Below are positions 1 to 9,428 of a stretch of DNA of 64,000 bases, piece by piece. The first letter of the stretch is position 1. Every line of letters starts with the position of its first letter. The notes under the pieces were generated by a model that was not told the origin of the DNA, did not search any database, and was given only the letters and a program-made list of their open reading frames with translations. The stretch is from contig NZ_JACHJI010000001.1 of assembly GCF_014203535.1 (NCBI RefSeq), positions 558,001 through 622,000 of the forward strand. The letters run 5' to 3'. The translations under genes were made by a program, and so were the position numbers. Source of the stretch: Streptomyces griseomycini. GTDB taxonomy: Bacteria > Actinomycetota > Actinomycetes > Streptomycetales > Streptomycetaceae.

Positions 1-219
1 GGTGTCCGTCTCCGCGTCGTACGCCGCGTACCGCACGGCCCAGCCCGCCGCCTCCTGCACGGCGAGCACCGGGCCGCGGCCGGCGACCACGACGGCGCCG
101 GCCGCCCAGGGGCGCTCACCGGTGGTGCGGGCGTGGACCTCCCGCACCAGCCGGCGCACTTCCCCCGGGTCGAGCCCGGCCCGTTCCGGAGTGCCGTGAC
201 GCAGTCTCGGGGCGCTCAG
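1..219 (-). CDS. Serine hydrolase (beta-lactamase family), N-terminal fragment
   Basis: The first 73 codons of a protein that runs off the left edge. The reading starts L/M-SAPRLRHGTPERAGLDP and continues into AAGAVVVAGRGPVLAV, which resembles the N-terminus of Streptomyces beta-lactamase-like serine hydrolases (penicillin-binding-protein fold). The catalytic SxxK lies outside the window, so the function is inferred from the N-terminus alone. No ATG or GTG lies in frame just upstream of the conserved segment. The best start is a CTG at 219-217, preceded by GAGAGG and overlapping the TGA of the upstream efflux gene as CTGA. The gene is probably translationally coupled to that pump. Confidence 0.6.
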   Translation of the reverse strand, partial: MSAPRLRHGTPERAGLDPGEVRRLVREVHARTTGERPWAAGAVVVAGRGPVLAVQEAAGWAVRYAAYDAETDT

Positions 220-1580
220 AAGTCCTCTCCCCCCGTGCTCGCACGTCCCTTCCCGGGACGGCACATCCCCGCGAAGCAGGCCAGCGCCACCAGCGCGCAG
301 GCCAGTTGGACGACGGCCATCGGGACGGCGGTGTCCTCCCCGGCGATCCCGACCAGCGGGGTGGCGACCGCGCCGACGAGGAAGGACGTCGTGCCGAGCA
401 GGGCCGACGCGGCGCCGGCGGCCTGCCGGGTGCGCATCAGGGCGAGGGTCTGGGTGTTGGGCAGGGTGACGCCCATCGCGGACATCAGCACGAACAGCGC
501 GGCGGCCACGGGCGCCAGCCCGGTCTCGCCGAACACGCCCAGCGCCATCAGCAGCAGCGCCGCCGCGGCGACGACCACGACGGCGAGCCCGATGCCGAGC
601 ACCCGGTCCAGCCGGACCCGGCCGACCAGCACCTTGCCGTTGAGCTGCCCCATGGCCACCAGCCCGATCGAGTTGAGCCCGAACAGCAGGCTGAACGTCT
701 GCGGGGAGGCGCCGTAGATCTCCTGGACGACGAACGGGGAGGCCGCGACGTAGGCGAAGAGGGAGGCGAAGGCGAAGGAGCCGGTGAGCATGTAGCCGGT
801 GAAGGGCCGGTCGGCGAGCAGCCGGCGCATCGAGCCGAGGGCCGCGCCGACGCCGCCGCCGTGGCGGTCGGCGGGGGCCAGCGTCTCCGGCAGCTTCGCC
901 CAGACCAGGACCGCCAGCAGCGCCCCGACGACGGTGAGGACGACGAACACGCCCCGCCAGTCCGTCACCCGCAGGATCTGCCCGCCGACGAGCGGCGCCA
1001 CGATCGGCGCGACGCCGGAGATCAGCATGAGGGTCGAGAAGAAGCGGGCCATGGCCACGCCGTCGTACAGGTCGCGGACCACCGCCCGCGCGATGACGAT
1101 GCCGGCCGCGCCCGCGAGGCCCTGCGCCACCCGGAAGGCGACGAGGAGTTCGACGGTCGGCGCGAACGCGCACAGCGCGGTGGCGACGACGTAGACCGCG
1201 AGGCCGACGAGCAGCGGACGGCGGCGCCCCCACCGGTCGCTCATCGGGCCGACCGCCAGCTGCCCGAGCGCCATGCCGGCCAGGCAGGCGGTGAGCGTGA
1301 GCTGGACGGTGGCGGCGGGCGCGTGCAGCGACCGGGTGACCTCCGGAAGGGCGGGGAGGTACATGTCCATCGCCAGCGGGGGCGTGGCGGTCAGGCCGCC
1401 CAGGAGGAACGTGACCAGCAGGCTGGTGCGGCCGGCGGTCGCGCGGAGCGCCGGTGCCGCGCTCGCCGCCGGGCCCTCCACCGGATCCGCCACCGGGCTT
1501 GTCGCCGGATTCGTCACCGGGTTCGTCTTTGTCGTCGAGTTCGTCGTGGGGTTCGGTATGGACGGCCCGCCCTCGGGCAT
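216..1580 (-). CDS. MFS multidrug transporter, Bcr/CflA family
   Basis: A 454-residue proton-driven efflux protein of the inner membrane. After about 50 disordered residues rich in Thr, Asn, Pro and Val come 12 predicted helices. The Bcr/CflA signature MDMYLPALP is at the end of TM1 and the MFS motif GPMSDRWGRRRP follows TM2. The start is the second ATG: GGGAGGGG sits 4 nt upstream, whereas an ATG 24 nt earlier has no good ribosome site. The gene overlaps the serine hydrolase by 4 nt and is divergent from the oxidoreductase gene. Substrate is unknown; family members export bicyclomycin, chloramphenicol or sulfonamides. Confidence 0.9.
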   Translation of the reverse strand: MPEGGPSIPNPTTNSTTKTNPVTNPATSPVADPVEGPAASAAPALRATAGRTSLLVTFLLGGLTATPPLAMDMYLPALPEVTRSLHAPAATVQLTLTACLAGMALGQLAVGPMSDRWGRRRPLLVGLAVYVVATALCAFAPTVELLVAFRVAQGLAGAAGIVIARAVVRDLYDGVAMARFFSTLMLISGVAPIVAPLVGGQILRVTDWRGVFVVLTVVGALLAVLVWAKLPETLAPADRHGGGVGAALGSMRRLLADRPFTGYMLTGSFAFASLFAYVAASPFVVQEIYGASPQTFSLLFGLNSIGLVAMGQLNGKVLVGRVRLDRVLGIGLAVVVVAAAALLLMALGVFGETGLAPVAAALFVLMSAMGVTLPNTQTLALMRTRQAAGAASALLGTTSFLVGAVATPLVGIAGEDTAVPMAVVQLACALVALACFAGMCRPGKGRASTGGEDF

Positions 1581-1660
1581 GTGGCCCCTCCCTCTCTGGT
1601 TCATCGGCTCTCTATGCTCTCAGCTCGTACGGAGTGCTCGGGGCGTCGACGGCGATGTCG

Positions 1661-1674
1661 TGGGAGCGCTTCCA
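1661..1674. promoter_or_regulatory. LacI/CebR-type operator palindrome
   Basis: TGGGAGCGCTTCCA lies in the divergent intergenic region between the efflux pump and the Gfo/Idh gene. It differs at one position from TGGGAGCGCTCCCA, the known binding site of the cello-oligosaccharide repressor CebR in Streptomyces. The location 49 bp before the oxidoreductase start is suitable for repression. That it binds CebR rather than another LacI-family protein is inference. Confidence 0.6.
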
Positions 1675-1722
1675 TCGACGTTTGCGGCCGAGGTGCCGAC
1701 GACACGGGCAGGGGTGGAACGA

Positions 1723-2724
1723 ATGACGGAGCAGAACGTTCGCTGGGGGATCCTCGCGACCGGCGGTATCGCCGCGACGTTCACGGCGGACCTGGTGGAC
1801 CTGCCGGACGCGGAGGTCGTGGCGGTGGCGTCGCGGTCGCCGGAGTCGGCGAAGGCGTTCGCCGAACGGTTCGGGATACCGCGGGCGTACGGCGACTGGG
1901 AGTCGCTGGCGCGGGACGAGGAGGTCGACGTCGTCTACGTCGCCACGCCCCACTCGGCGCACCGCGCGGCGGCCGGGCTGATGCTGGAGGCCGGGCGGAA
2001 CGTGCTGTGCGAGAAGCCGTTCACGCTGAACGCGCGCGAGGCGGCGGAACTGGTCGCGCTGGCGCGGGGGAACGGGCGCTTCCTGATGGAGGCGATGTGG
2101 ATGTACTGCAACCCCATGGTGCGGCGGCTCAAGGCGCTGGTCGACGACGGCGCGATCGGCGAAGTGCGCAGTGTGCAGGCGGACTTCGGGCTCGCGGGCC
2201 CCTTCCCTCCCTCGCACCGGCTGCGGGACCCGGCGCTCGGCGGGGGCGCGCTGCTGGACCTCGGGGTGTACCCGGTGTCGTTCACGCAGCTGCTGCTCGG
2301 GGAGCCGTCGGACGTCGTGGCGCGGGCGACGCTCTCGGAGGAGGGCGTCGACCTCCAGACGGGGGCGCTGCTCTCCTGGGACGACGGCGCGCTCGCCTCG
2401 GTGCACTGCTCCATCGTCGGCGGCACGGCGACCTCCGCCTCGGTCACCGGCTCGCAGGGCCGGATCGACATCCCGTACGGCTTCTTCTTCCCGGACCGGT
2501 TCGTGCTGCACCGGGACGGCCGTGACGCCGAGGAGTTCACGGCCGACCCGGCGGACGGTCCGCGCAACAGCCTCAGGCACGAGGCGGCGGAGGCGATGCG
2601 GGCGCTGCGGGCCGGCGAGACCGAGTCGCCGCTCGTCCCGCTCGACGGCACCCTCGCCGTGATGCGGACGCTCGACGCGATCCGCGACCGCGTCGGCGTC
2701 CGCTACCCGGGCGAGGTCCGCTGA
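1723..2724 (+). CDS. Gfo/Idh/MocA-family oxidoreductase
   Basis: A 333-residue NAD(P)-dependent sugar or sugar-alcohol dehydrogenase. The Rossmann segment is WGILATGGIAATF at residues 8-20, and the family lysine motif CEKPFTLN is near residue 100. The C-terminal alpha/beta domain contains GGGALLDLGVYPVSF, as in dihydrodiol- or glucose-fructose-type oxidoreductases. The ATG at 1723 is preceded by GGGGTGG. A CebR-like operator lies just upstream, which suggests a role in beta-glucoside or cello-oligosaccharide metabolism; that role is inference. Confidence 0.88.
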   Translation: MTEQNVRWGILATGGIAATFTADLVDLPDAEVVAVASRSPESAKAFAERFGIPRAYGDWESLARDEEVDVVYVATPHSAHRAAAGLMLEAGRNVLCEKPFTLNAREAAELVALARGNGRFLMEAMWMYCNPMVRRLKALVDDGAIGEVRSVQADFGLAGPFPPSHRLRDPALGGGALLDLGVYPVSFTQLLLGEPSDVVARATLSEEGVDLQTGALLSWDDGALASVHCSIVGGTATSASVTGSQGRIDIPYGFFFPDRFVLHRDGRDAEEFTADPADGPRNSLRHEAAEAMRALRAGETESPLVPLDGTLAVMRTLDAIRDRVGVRYPGEVR

Positions 2725-2740
2725 ACGGCCGCCGGGTGCC

Positions 2741-2764
2741 GGGGCTCAGGCCGGCCTGAGCCCC
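2741..2764. terminator. Perfect 24-bp palindrome between convergent genes
   Basis: The 12-bp arm GGGGCTCAGGCC is followed directly by its exact complement. The palindrome covers the stop codon of the phosphatase gene and lies 17 bp after the stop of the oxidoreductase gene. It is placed to act as a bidirectional terminator, although no T-run follows on either strand, as is common in Streptomyces. Confidence 0.7.
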
Positions 2765-4386
2765 GGCTCCCCCGCCTCCGTGACGAAGGACGCCGCCGTC
2801 GTGACCGGTGCCCCCGGCCTGGTCACGTACGGCACCGTCCGGAAGTCGGCGCGCGCCGCCTCCCGGCCCAGCTCGACGGTCACGTAGCCGCGCCGGCCGT
2901 CGTAGAACCGCAGGTGGGGGTTGGCGGTCATGTAGGTGTCCCAGTTCGCGGGCCGCTCGGCGCCGTCCTTGCCGCTGGCGATCGAGGTGGCCACGACCTC
3001 GGTGCCGACGGTCCGGGAGTCCGGGTCGTCGAAGTCGTCCTTGATGTCGAAGGCGTAGCCGACGTGGACGTCGCCGGTGAGCACCATCAGGTTCTCGATC
3101 CCGGCGGCCTTCGCCCCGTCGAGGACCCGGCGGCGGGAGGCGCGGTAGCCGTCCCAGGCGTCCATGGAGACCCGCGAGGGGGCGGTCAGGTCGAAGTTCC
3201 GCTGGGAGAAGACGACCTGCTGCGGCACGACGTTCCACAGCGCCCGCGAGGAGCGCCAGCCGTCGAGCAGCCAGCGTTCCTGGGCCGCGCCGGTCATGGT
3301 GCGCGCCGGGTCGTCGCTCTCCGGGCCGGGGACGTGGGCGCGGTCGCCGTAGGCCTGGTCGGAACGGTACTGCCGGGTGTCGAGCACGTCGAACTGGGCG
3401 AGCCGGCCCCAGTGCAGGCGCCGGTACAGCCGCATGTCGGGGCCCTCGGGGAGCTGGGGGCGGCGCAGGGGCTGGTTCTCCCAGTAGGCGCGGTAGGCGG
3501 AGGCGCGGCGCAGCAGGAACTCCTCCGGCGGGACGCTGTTCTCGGGGGTGCCGTCCGCGTAGTTGTTCTCGGTCTCGTGGTCGTCCCAGGTGACGACGAA
3601 GGGGTGGGCGGCGTGCGCGGCGCGCAGGTCGGGGTCGGTGCGGTAGAGGGCGTAGCGCAGCCGGTAGTCCTCCAGGGTCACGGTCTCCCGGGCGAACAGG
3701 GCGGGCAGGGTCCGGTCGGTGTAGTTGCGGGCGCCGCCCGCGGAGTCGACGGCGTACTCGTAGAGGTAGTCGCCGAGGTGGAAGACCACGTCGACGTCGT
3801 CGGCGGCGAGGTGGGCGTACGGGGTGAAGTACCCGTCGTGGTACGCCTGGCAGGAGACGGCGGCGAGGGTGAGGGAGCGGGTGCGGCTGTCCGGCGCGGG
3901 GGCGGTGCGGGTGCGGCCGGTCGGGCTGACCCAGCGGCCCGCGCGGAAGCGGTAGTAGAACACGCGGTCGGCGGCGAGGTGGGAGACCTCGGCGTGCACC
4001 GTGTGGTGGAACTCGGGGTGGGCGGTCGCGGTGCCGCGTCTGGCGATGCGGCGGAACCTCTCGTCGTGCGCCACCTCCCAGTGGACGGTGACGCGTTCGG
4101 CGGGCAGGCCGCCGTCGGGCTGGAAGGGGGCGGGGGCGAGCCGGGTCCACAGGAGCACGGAGCCGGGCAGGGGGTCACCGGAGGCGACGCCGAGCGTGAA
4201 GGGGTCGTCGGTGATCCGCGCGGCGTCGAGCTCGGCGGCGGCCGCGGTGCCCGCGGTGGGCACGTCGACCGCGAAGGCGAGCGCGGCGGCGGCTCCGGTG
4301 ACGGTCAGGAAGCGGCGGCGGCCGATGTGCCGGGCGGCCGCGCGGAGTTCGGGGGCGTGCTGTGACTGGCGGGCCTCGGGTGTCAT
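2746..4386 (-). CDS. phoD: Alkaline phosphatase/phosphodiesterase, PhoD family
   Basis: A 546-residue enzyme exported folded by the Tat pathway: the N-terminus carries IGRRRFLTVTG followed by an Ala-rich hydrophobic stretch. An Ig-like N-terminal domain is followed by the Ca/Fe-dependent PhoD catalytic domain with SCQAYHDG, FHLGDYLYEY, TWDDHETENNY and VLTGDVHVGYAF, the usual metal ligands. It hydrolyses phosphate mono- and diesters outside the cell. The start is supported by GGGAGG 8 nt before the ATG. Three 11-bp repeats resembling a PHO-box layout lie about 80-110 bp upstream. A second PhoD-like gene is at 62041-63690. Confidence 0.9.
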   Translation of the reverse strand: MTPEARQSQHAPELRAAARHIGRRRFLTVTGAAAALAFAVDVPTAGTAAAAELDAARITDDPFTLGVASGDPLPGSVLLWTRLAPAPFQPDGGLPAERVTVHWEVAHDERFRRIARRGTATAHPEFHHTVHAEVSHLAADRVFYYRFRAGRWVSPTGRTRTAPAPDSRTRSLTLAAVSCQAYHDGYFTPYAHLAADDVDVVFHLGDYLYEYAVDSAGGARNYTDRTLPALFARETVTLEDYRLRYALYRTDPDLRAAHAAHPFVVTWDDHETENNYADGTPENSVPPEEFLLRRASAYRAYWENQPLRRPQLPEGPDMRLYRRLHWGRLAQFDVLDTRQYRSDQAYGDRAHVPGPESDDPARTMTGAAQERWLLDGWRSSRALWNVVPQQVVFSQRNFDLTAPSRVSMDAWDGYRASRRRVLDGAKAAGIENLMVLTGDVHVGYAFDIKDDFDDPDSRTVGTEVVATSIASGKDGAERPANWDTYMTANPHLRFYDGRRGYVTVELGREAARADFRTVPYVTRPGAPVTTAASFVTEAGEPGLRPA

Positions 4387-4465
4387 CCGGTCCTCCCCTG
4401 GTGTGTGGGTGCGGGAGGAATTGGAGTGGCCGGGGACGACCTCGCATTGACGCGTACACGGCGTC

Positions 4466-4498
4466 CGGATGACGGTCGCATGAGGTCCGCATGGCGGA
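4466..4498 (-). promoter_or_regulatory. Three tandem 11-bp repeats upstream of phoD
   Basis: On the plus strand the units CGGATGACGGT, CGCATGAGGTC and CGCATGGCGGA follow each other exactly, with CGSATG constant. PhoP sites in Streptomyces are built of 11-nt direct repeat units, so the spacing fits, but the match to the GTTCACC consensus is poor. The repeats lie between phoD and the divergent SDR gene. Confidence 0.35.
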
Positions 4499-4520
4499 CC
4501 CTCCCGTACGCTGCGGGCCC

Positions 4521-5339
4521 ATGAACGCCAAGCGAACGGACGGACGGACGAAACGCACGGAGATCGCCGTGGTGACCGGGGCGGGCTCCGGCATCGGGCG
4601 CGCGGTGGCGGTGGAACTGCTGCGCGCGGGCTGGTCGGTGGCGCTGGCGGGACGGCGCGCCGAGGCCCTGGAGGAGACCGCGGCGCTCGCCGCCGAAGGG
4701 GCCCGGGGTGAGGAACCCCGGAGTGAGGCGGCCGGGGGCGAGGCGCTCGCGGTACGGACGGACGTGTCACGTCCGGAGGACGTGAGCGCCCTGTTCGCGG
4801 CCGCCGTCGGGCGCTTCGGCCGGGTCGACCTGCTGTTCAACAACGCGGGGACGTTCGGGCCGGGCGGGGTGCCGGTGGAGGAACTGCCCTACGACGCCTG
4901 GCGGCACGTGGTGGACACCAACCTCAACGGGGCGTTCCTGTGCGCGCAGGCGGCGTACCGGCAGATGAAGGAGCAGGACCCGCGGGGCGGCCGGATCATC
5001 AACAACGGCTCGATCTCCGCGCACACGCCCCGCCCGCACTCGGTCGCCTACACCGCGACCAAGCACGCGCTGACGGGCCTGACGAAGTCGCTGTCGCTGG
5101 ACGGCCGTCCGTACCGGATCGCGGTGGGCCAGATCGACATCGGCAACGCGGCGACCGACATGACCAGGGGCATGCAGACCGGCGCCCTGCAGGCCGACGG
5201 GAGGACCGCCCCGGAGCCGGTGATGGACGTCGCCGACGTGGCCCGCACGGTGCGGCACATGGCGGAACTGCCCCTGGAGGCGAACGTGCAGTTCGCGACC
5301 GTCCTGGCGACGACGATGCCGTACGTGGGCCGCGGCTGA
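4521..5339 (+). CDS. Short-chain dehydrogenase/reductase (SDR)
   Basis: A 272-residue classical SDR. It shows TGAGSGIG (residues 19-26) for NAD(P) binding, [14 protein letters not shown] with the catalytic Ser, and YTATK with the catalytic Tyr and Lys. An acidic insertion rich in Glu, Gly and Ala between beta-2 and alpha-2 is unusual and probably a surface loop. The ATG at 4521 has no clear Shine-Dalgarno sequence, so translation may be leaderless. Substrate is unknown. The gene is divergent from phoD. Confidence 0.88.
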   Translation: MNAKRTDGRTKRTEIAVVTGAGSGIGRAVAVELLRAGWSVALAGRRAEALEETAALAAEGARGEEPRSEAAGGEALAVRTDVSRPEDVSALFAAAVGRFGRVDLLFNNAGTFGPGGVPVEELPYDAWRHVVDTNLNGAFLCAQAAYRQMKEQDPRGGRIINNGSISAHTPRPHSVAYTATKHALTGLTKSLSLDGRPYRIAVGQIDIGNAATDMTRGMQTGALQADGRTAPEPVMDVADVARTVRHMAELPLEANVQFATVLATTMPYVGRG

Positions 5340-5554
5340 CGGTCCCCACGAGCGGAATTCAACAGTCCACCCCGCTGCGGCCGGTGGTGGACGCATGCCC
5401 GACCCCCCTCCACCGAAGCTTCACACTTGGAGGAGGGACCTTCCGCGGTCCGCTTCCAGGGGGAGGCGGCAGTCGTTCCACGCCACCGGGTGGGTGGACC
5501 CGCGCGGGACCACGGGTACGCACCGGTGCGCGGAACGGCTGCCGCGTGCGGCCC

Positions 5555-6541
5555 CTACCGGGCGAGGACCCGCTCGACCTCGGCCATCTGTTCGCCGGTG
5601 AGCGGCCCCTTCGCGAGCGCCCCCGCGTTCTCCTCCGCCTGGGCGACCGACCGGAAACCGGGGATCGGCACGGTGCGCGGGCTGCGCCCCCACAGCCAGG
5701 CGAGGGCGCCCTGGGCGAGCGTGCGGCCCCCGCTGGTGAGGACGTCCCGGAGCGCGTCGACGCGCGCCAGCCACTCCGGGTCGGCGCCCGTCCCCGCGCC
5801 GAAGCCCCGCAGCCAGGCGGGCGGCCTGCTGCGGATGTCCCCGGGCTCCAGCGGTCGCCGGCCGGCGTGCTTGCCGGTGAGCAGGCCCATGGCGAGCGGG
5901 CTGCGGTTGACGGAGGCGAGGTCCGCCTCCTCGCACAGCCGGATCATCTCGGGCGCGTCGGTGAGGACGTTGAGCGCGTGCTGCACGGCGGTGCAGTGCG
6001 GCCCCTCCGCGAACACGGCGGCGCGGGCCGGGTCGTCGGTGCTCCACGCGTAGGCCCGGATCAGTCCCTCGGCCACCAGTTCCTCGCACGCGTCGCGGAG
6101 TGCGGCGGCCCGTTCGGGGTCGGCGTCGGCGAGGTGGAGCTGGTACAGGTCGACGTGGCCGGTGCCGAGGCGGCGCAGGGAGGCGGTGAGGGCGCGGCGG
6201 AGGTGGTCCGGCGAGTCGTCGCCGCCGGTGAGGGTGCGGGTCTCCGCGTCGAAGACGTTGCCCCACTTGGTGGCGACGACGACCTCGTCCCGGCGCCGGC
6301 CGAGGGCCCGGCCCAGCACCTCCTCGCTGTGCCCCGTGCCGTACACGTCCGCCGTGTCGAAGAAGGTGACGCCCAGGTCGAGGGCGCGCCGGATCGCCCG
6401 GACCGACTCCTCGTCGTCGACCCTGCCCCAGCCCAGGGGCCGCCCGTCCGGGTCCTGCCACTCGCCGCCGATCGCCCAGCAGCCGAACCCGACGGCGCTG
6501 ACCTCGATGCCGCTGCGTCCCAGTGTCCGTGTGGTGTCCAT
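5555..6541 (-). CDS. Aldo/keto reductase
   Basis: A 328-residue NADPH-dependent (beta/alpha)8 oxidoreductase. The catalytic tetrad is visible as DTADVYGTG (Asp and Tyr), TKWG (Lys) and YQLHLAD (His). The C-terminal IPGFRSVAQAEENA binds the cofactor phosphate. The start chosen is the ATG beginning MDTTRTLGRSG, which matches the usual family N-terminus; an ATG 39 nt upstream only adds a non-conserved extension. It resembles YghZ/Tas-type reductases acting on aldehydes or sugars. The substrate cannot be told from the sequence. Confidence 0.88.
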   Translation of the reverse strand: MDTTRTLGRSGIEVSAVGFGCWAIGGEWQDPDGRPLGWGRVDDEESVRAIRRALDLGVTFFDTADVYGTGHSEEVLGRALGRRRDEVVVATKWGNVFDAETRTLTGGDDSPDHLRRALTASLRRLGTGHVDLYQLHLADADPERAAALRDACEELVAEGLIRAYAWSTDDPARAAVFAEGPHCTAVQHALNVLTDAPEMIRLCEEADLASVNRSPLAMGLLTGKHAGRRPLEPGDIRSRPPAWLRGFGAGTGADPEWLARVDALRDVLTSGGRTLAQGALAWLWGRSPRTVPIPGFRSVAQAEENAGALAKGPLTGEQMAEVERVLAR

Positions 6542-6618
6542 GCCCGGGGACGCTAGGGCTTCGAGCGCACGCGAGGGCAAGCCCGCGCGCGGACGTCCCG
6601 GCGGACGCCCGGGGGCGC

Positions 6619-6945
6619 TCAGGCCTGGCCGGTCTCGAAGCGGGAGATCCGGCCGTCGTCGTCGACGGTGAAGGTCCAGCGGGTGCGCATCTCGCCCCAG
6701 GTGTCGTTGCGGTAGCGGGCGACGATGCTGCGGCCGCCGTCGGACTCCCTGTCGACCTCCAGGTGGCCGTGGGAGGAGAAGATCTCCCGGTCGGTCCAGT
6801 CGGCGAGGTCACGGTCGCTGCCGTCGTCCGCCATGGTCGCGCCGGGCGCGAGGAGGGCCATGAAGCCCTCGCGGTCGTGGTTGTTGACGGCGGTGACGAA
6901 GGCCCGCACGGCCGGGTCGCTGAGGCGAGTGGTCTGGATCGTCAT
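6619..6945 (-). CDS. SnoaL/NTF2-like protein
   Basis: A 108-residue single-domain protein of the NTF2-like cone fold: VRAFVTAVNNHDREGFMALLAPGATMADDG, then ADWTDREIF and a C-terminal sheet ending in DGRISRFE. Such proteins are ketosteroid-isomerase-like enzymes or ligand-binding proteins. The second ATG is chosen because it gives the usual N-terminus; an ATG 24 nt upstream is possible. It lies 77 nt upstream of the aldo/keto reductase on the same strand, so the two may be co-transcribed. Confidence 0.78.
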   Translation of the reverse strand: MTIQTTRLSDPAVRAFVTAVNNHDREGFMALLAPGATMADDGSDRDLADWTDREIFSSHGHLEVDRESDGGRSIVARYRNDTWGEMRTRWTFTVDDDGRISRFETGQA

Positions 6946-7073
6946 GCCTGCCAGGGTCGTACCGGCCACCGGGCCCCGCCACCCGCGCCACCCGAACGGC
7001 GTCCGGCGGCGGGCCGCACCGGCGGTGGGGGTGCGACGGTGGGCACGACGACGCGACTGCTCCGGGAGACGAC

Positions 7074-7655
<582 letters not shown>

Positions 7656-7735
7656 GGGGCCGGGAGACGCCGGCCGGAGGGACGTGAGCGGGCGCGCGCC
7701 GGGTGCTGTCAGTGCCCTGTGCCAGGCTCTGCGGC

Positions 7736-8083
7736 ATGAGCGATCACCTTTCTCCTCCCCCGGCTCCGGCCGCCGACCTCTGGGACTCCGTCGACGCCCT
7801 GTGCGGCTGGCTGGACGCCGAGCGCCCGGTCGACGGCCGGGAGGGCCTGCTGCTGCGGATCCTCAAACTGTCGGAGGAGGTCGGCGAGGTCGCCCAGGCC
7901 GTGATCGGCGCGACCGGCCAGAACCCGCGCAAGGGCACCACGCACACCTGGGACGACGTCCGGTCGGAACTGTGCGACGTCGCCGTGACGGCCCTGATCG
8001 CCCTGCGCACGCTCACCCCCGACGCCCGCGAGGTCTTCACCCGGCACCTGGCGGACGTCAGGGAACGCTCGCTCGGCGCCTAG
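7736..8083 (+). CDS. MazG-like nucleotide pyrophosphohydrolase
   Basis: A 115-residue all-alpha NTP pyrophosphatase-like protein. The metal-binding EExxE motif is in KLSEEVGEVAQAVIG and the second acidic motif in ELCDVAVTALIAL. Family members hydrolyse NTPs or aberrant nucleotides to NMP and PPi. A CAGGCT hexamer 6 nt before the ATG resembles a Streptomyces -10 box and there is no Shine-Dalgarno sequence, so the mRNA may be leaderless. Confidence 0.85.
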   Translation: MSDHLSPPPAPAADLWDSVDALCGWLDAERPVDGREGLLLRILKLSEEVGEVAQAVIGATGQNPRKGTTHTWDDVRSELCDVAVTALIALRTLTPDAREVFTRHLADVRERSLGA

Positions 8084-8348
8084 TGCGCCGTCCGCGGAGG
8101 GGGTGGTGTCACCGGTCCGCGCGGTGCGTCGCCGTGGGCCGGGCGCGCACCGGGGCAGGCGACCGGGATCGCCCTCGGCGGGACTCCGGGCCGCGGTCCC
8201 CCGGGTCCGTCCGCGCAGTCCTCCGGCACCGCCCGGAACGTGGTGCTCAGCCGCGGGGGCCCGGGGGACGCGGACGGATCGACCGCTCCGGGGGAGGCGG
8301 GCGGCGGGCGGCGCGGAGGGCACCGGGACCGGCCGGCGTCCGGACGTG

Positions 8349-8383
8349 CGCGGCGCCCGGCCGGGGGAGGACCGGGCGCCGCG
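8349..8383. terminator. 12-bp stem hairpin in the 8084-8622 intergenic region
   Basis: CGCGGCGCCCGG (8349-8360) and its exact complement (8372-8383) flank an 11-nt loop. It lies between convergent genes, so a terminator is the simplest reading. The rest of the 540-bp gap is GC-rich sequence in which I see no gene with family resemblance. Confidence 0.55.
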
Positions 8384-8622
8384 GGAGGGGTGAGGGACGG
8401 CGCTCCGGGCGGGCGCGGTGAACGGGGGATGTCACCACGCCGCCCGGAGACCGGCCCGGCTCCCGGAGCCGCCCGTCGCACTCGGCAGCCGGTTCCCTCA
8501 CGCCTTCAGGGAACCGCCCCACCCTCGAGCCCCGCTCGCGCCCGGCTCGTACGGCACCGGGTGGCGGCGGCGGTGCGGGCCGGGCGGCGCGCACCGCCCG
8601 GCCGTCCTCACCCGGGCCGCGC

Positions 8623-9351
8623 TCACCCGGCCGTGCAGGCTCCGAGGTCCTCCCAGACGCCCCACTCCCCGGTGGTGCCGGGCTCCTCGCCCGTCACCCA
8701 CCACTTGGCACGCCAGGTGCGCCCGTCGTGGGAGACGGTGTCACCGCCGCGGTAGACGCTTCCGGCGTTCCAGACCGGCGCGGTGCAGTCACCCGGCTCA
8801 CCGTCGCCCCCGCCGTCGCCCCCGCCGTCACCGCCGCCACCGATGTTGACGTCGATGCAGGCGTAGAAGGCGTTGGCGGTGTCCGCCACGTTCCAGACGG
8901 CGAGGACCTTCTGCCGGCCGGTGAAGCCGCCGAAGTCGATCCGATGGCTGACGTCGGCGGGGGGCTGCGCACCGTGACCGTCGAACTCGGCGATCTTCGT
9001 GTTGCCGATGAAGTACTGCCAGGTGTCGGTGGCGTGCCGTGCCGTGTGGTGCCAGTTGAAGGTGTGCGTGCTGCCGACCGGCGTGACCCGCCAGCCCTTG
9101 CCGTCGTCGTCGAGCTCGGCGAACTGCTCGTTCCCGCCGCTGCAGCTGCGCAGGCCCTTCGGCCCCTCGACGCTCTGCGGCTCGTACGTGATCTGACCGC
9201 AGTCGACGACGCCCTCGGCGCACTGGTCCTGCCGGCTGCCGGGGTCGGTCACCCAGCCGTGGGCGCCGGCCGTGCCCGCCGGGAGGCTGACGGCGAGCAG
9301 GGGGGCGACCAGCACCCCGATGGCGACGGCCACTCGTCTTTTCGTGTTCAT
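8623..9351 (-). CDS. AA10 lytic polysaccharide monooxygenase with a C-terminal carbohydrate-binding module
   Basis: A 242-residue secreted copper enzyme that oxidatively cleaves crystalline chitin or cellulose. The signal peptide ends in GTAGA, so cleavage exposes His31 as the N-terminal copper ligand (HGWVTDPGSR). The second histidine is in TARHATDTWQYF near residue 106. After a Gly/Asp linker, CTAPVWNAGSVYRGGDTV to WWVTGEEPGTTGEWGVW is a CBM5/12-type chitin-binding module. GGAAAGGGA precedes the ATG. Two DasR-type operators lie 78-111 bp upstream, which fits induction by N-acetylglucosamine or chitin. Confidence 0.93.
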   Translation of the reverse strand: MNTKRRVAVAIGVLVAPLLAVSLPAGTAGAHGWVTDPGSRQDQCAEGVVDCGQITYEPQSVEGPKGLRSCSGGNEQFAELDDDGKGWRVTPVGSTHTFNWHHTARHATDTWQYFIGNTKIAEFDGHGAQPPADVSHRIDFGGFTGRQKVLAVWNVADTANAFYACIDVNIGGGGDGGGDGGGDGEPGDCTAPVWNAGSVYRGGDTVSHDGRTWRAKWWVTGEEPGTTGEWGVWEDLGACTAG

Positions 9352-9428
9352 GTCATATCCCTTTCCTTCGGCGTGCGTCGTCGCGCACCTCGCCGGGTCG
9401 GCGCCGTGACCGGGGCGGAGGCGAGTAA

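Noticed and set aside
8240..8755. Plus-strand open frame in the 8084-8622 gap
   Set aside because: It runs into the antisense of the LPMO gene, lacks a ribosome site and shows no family resemblance.
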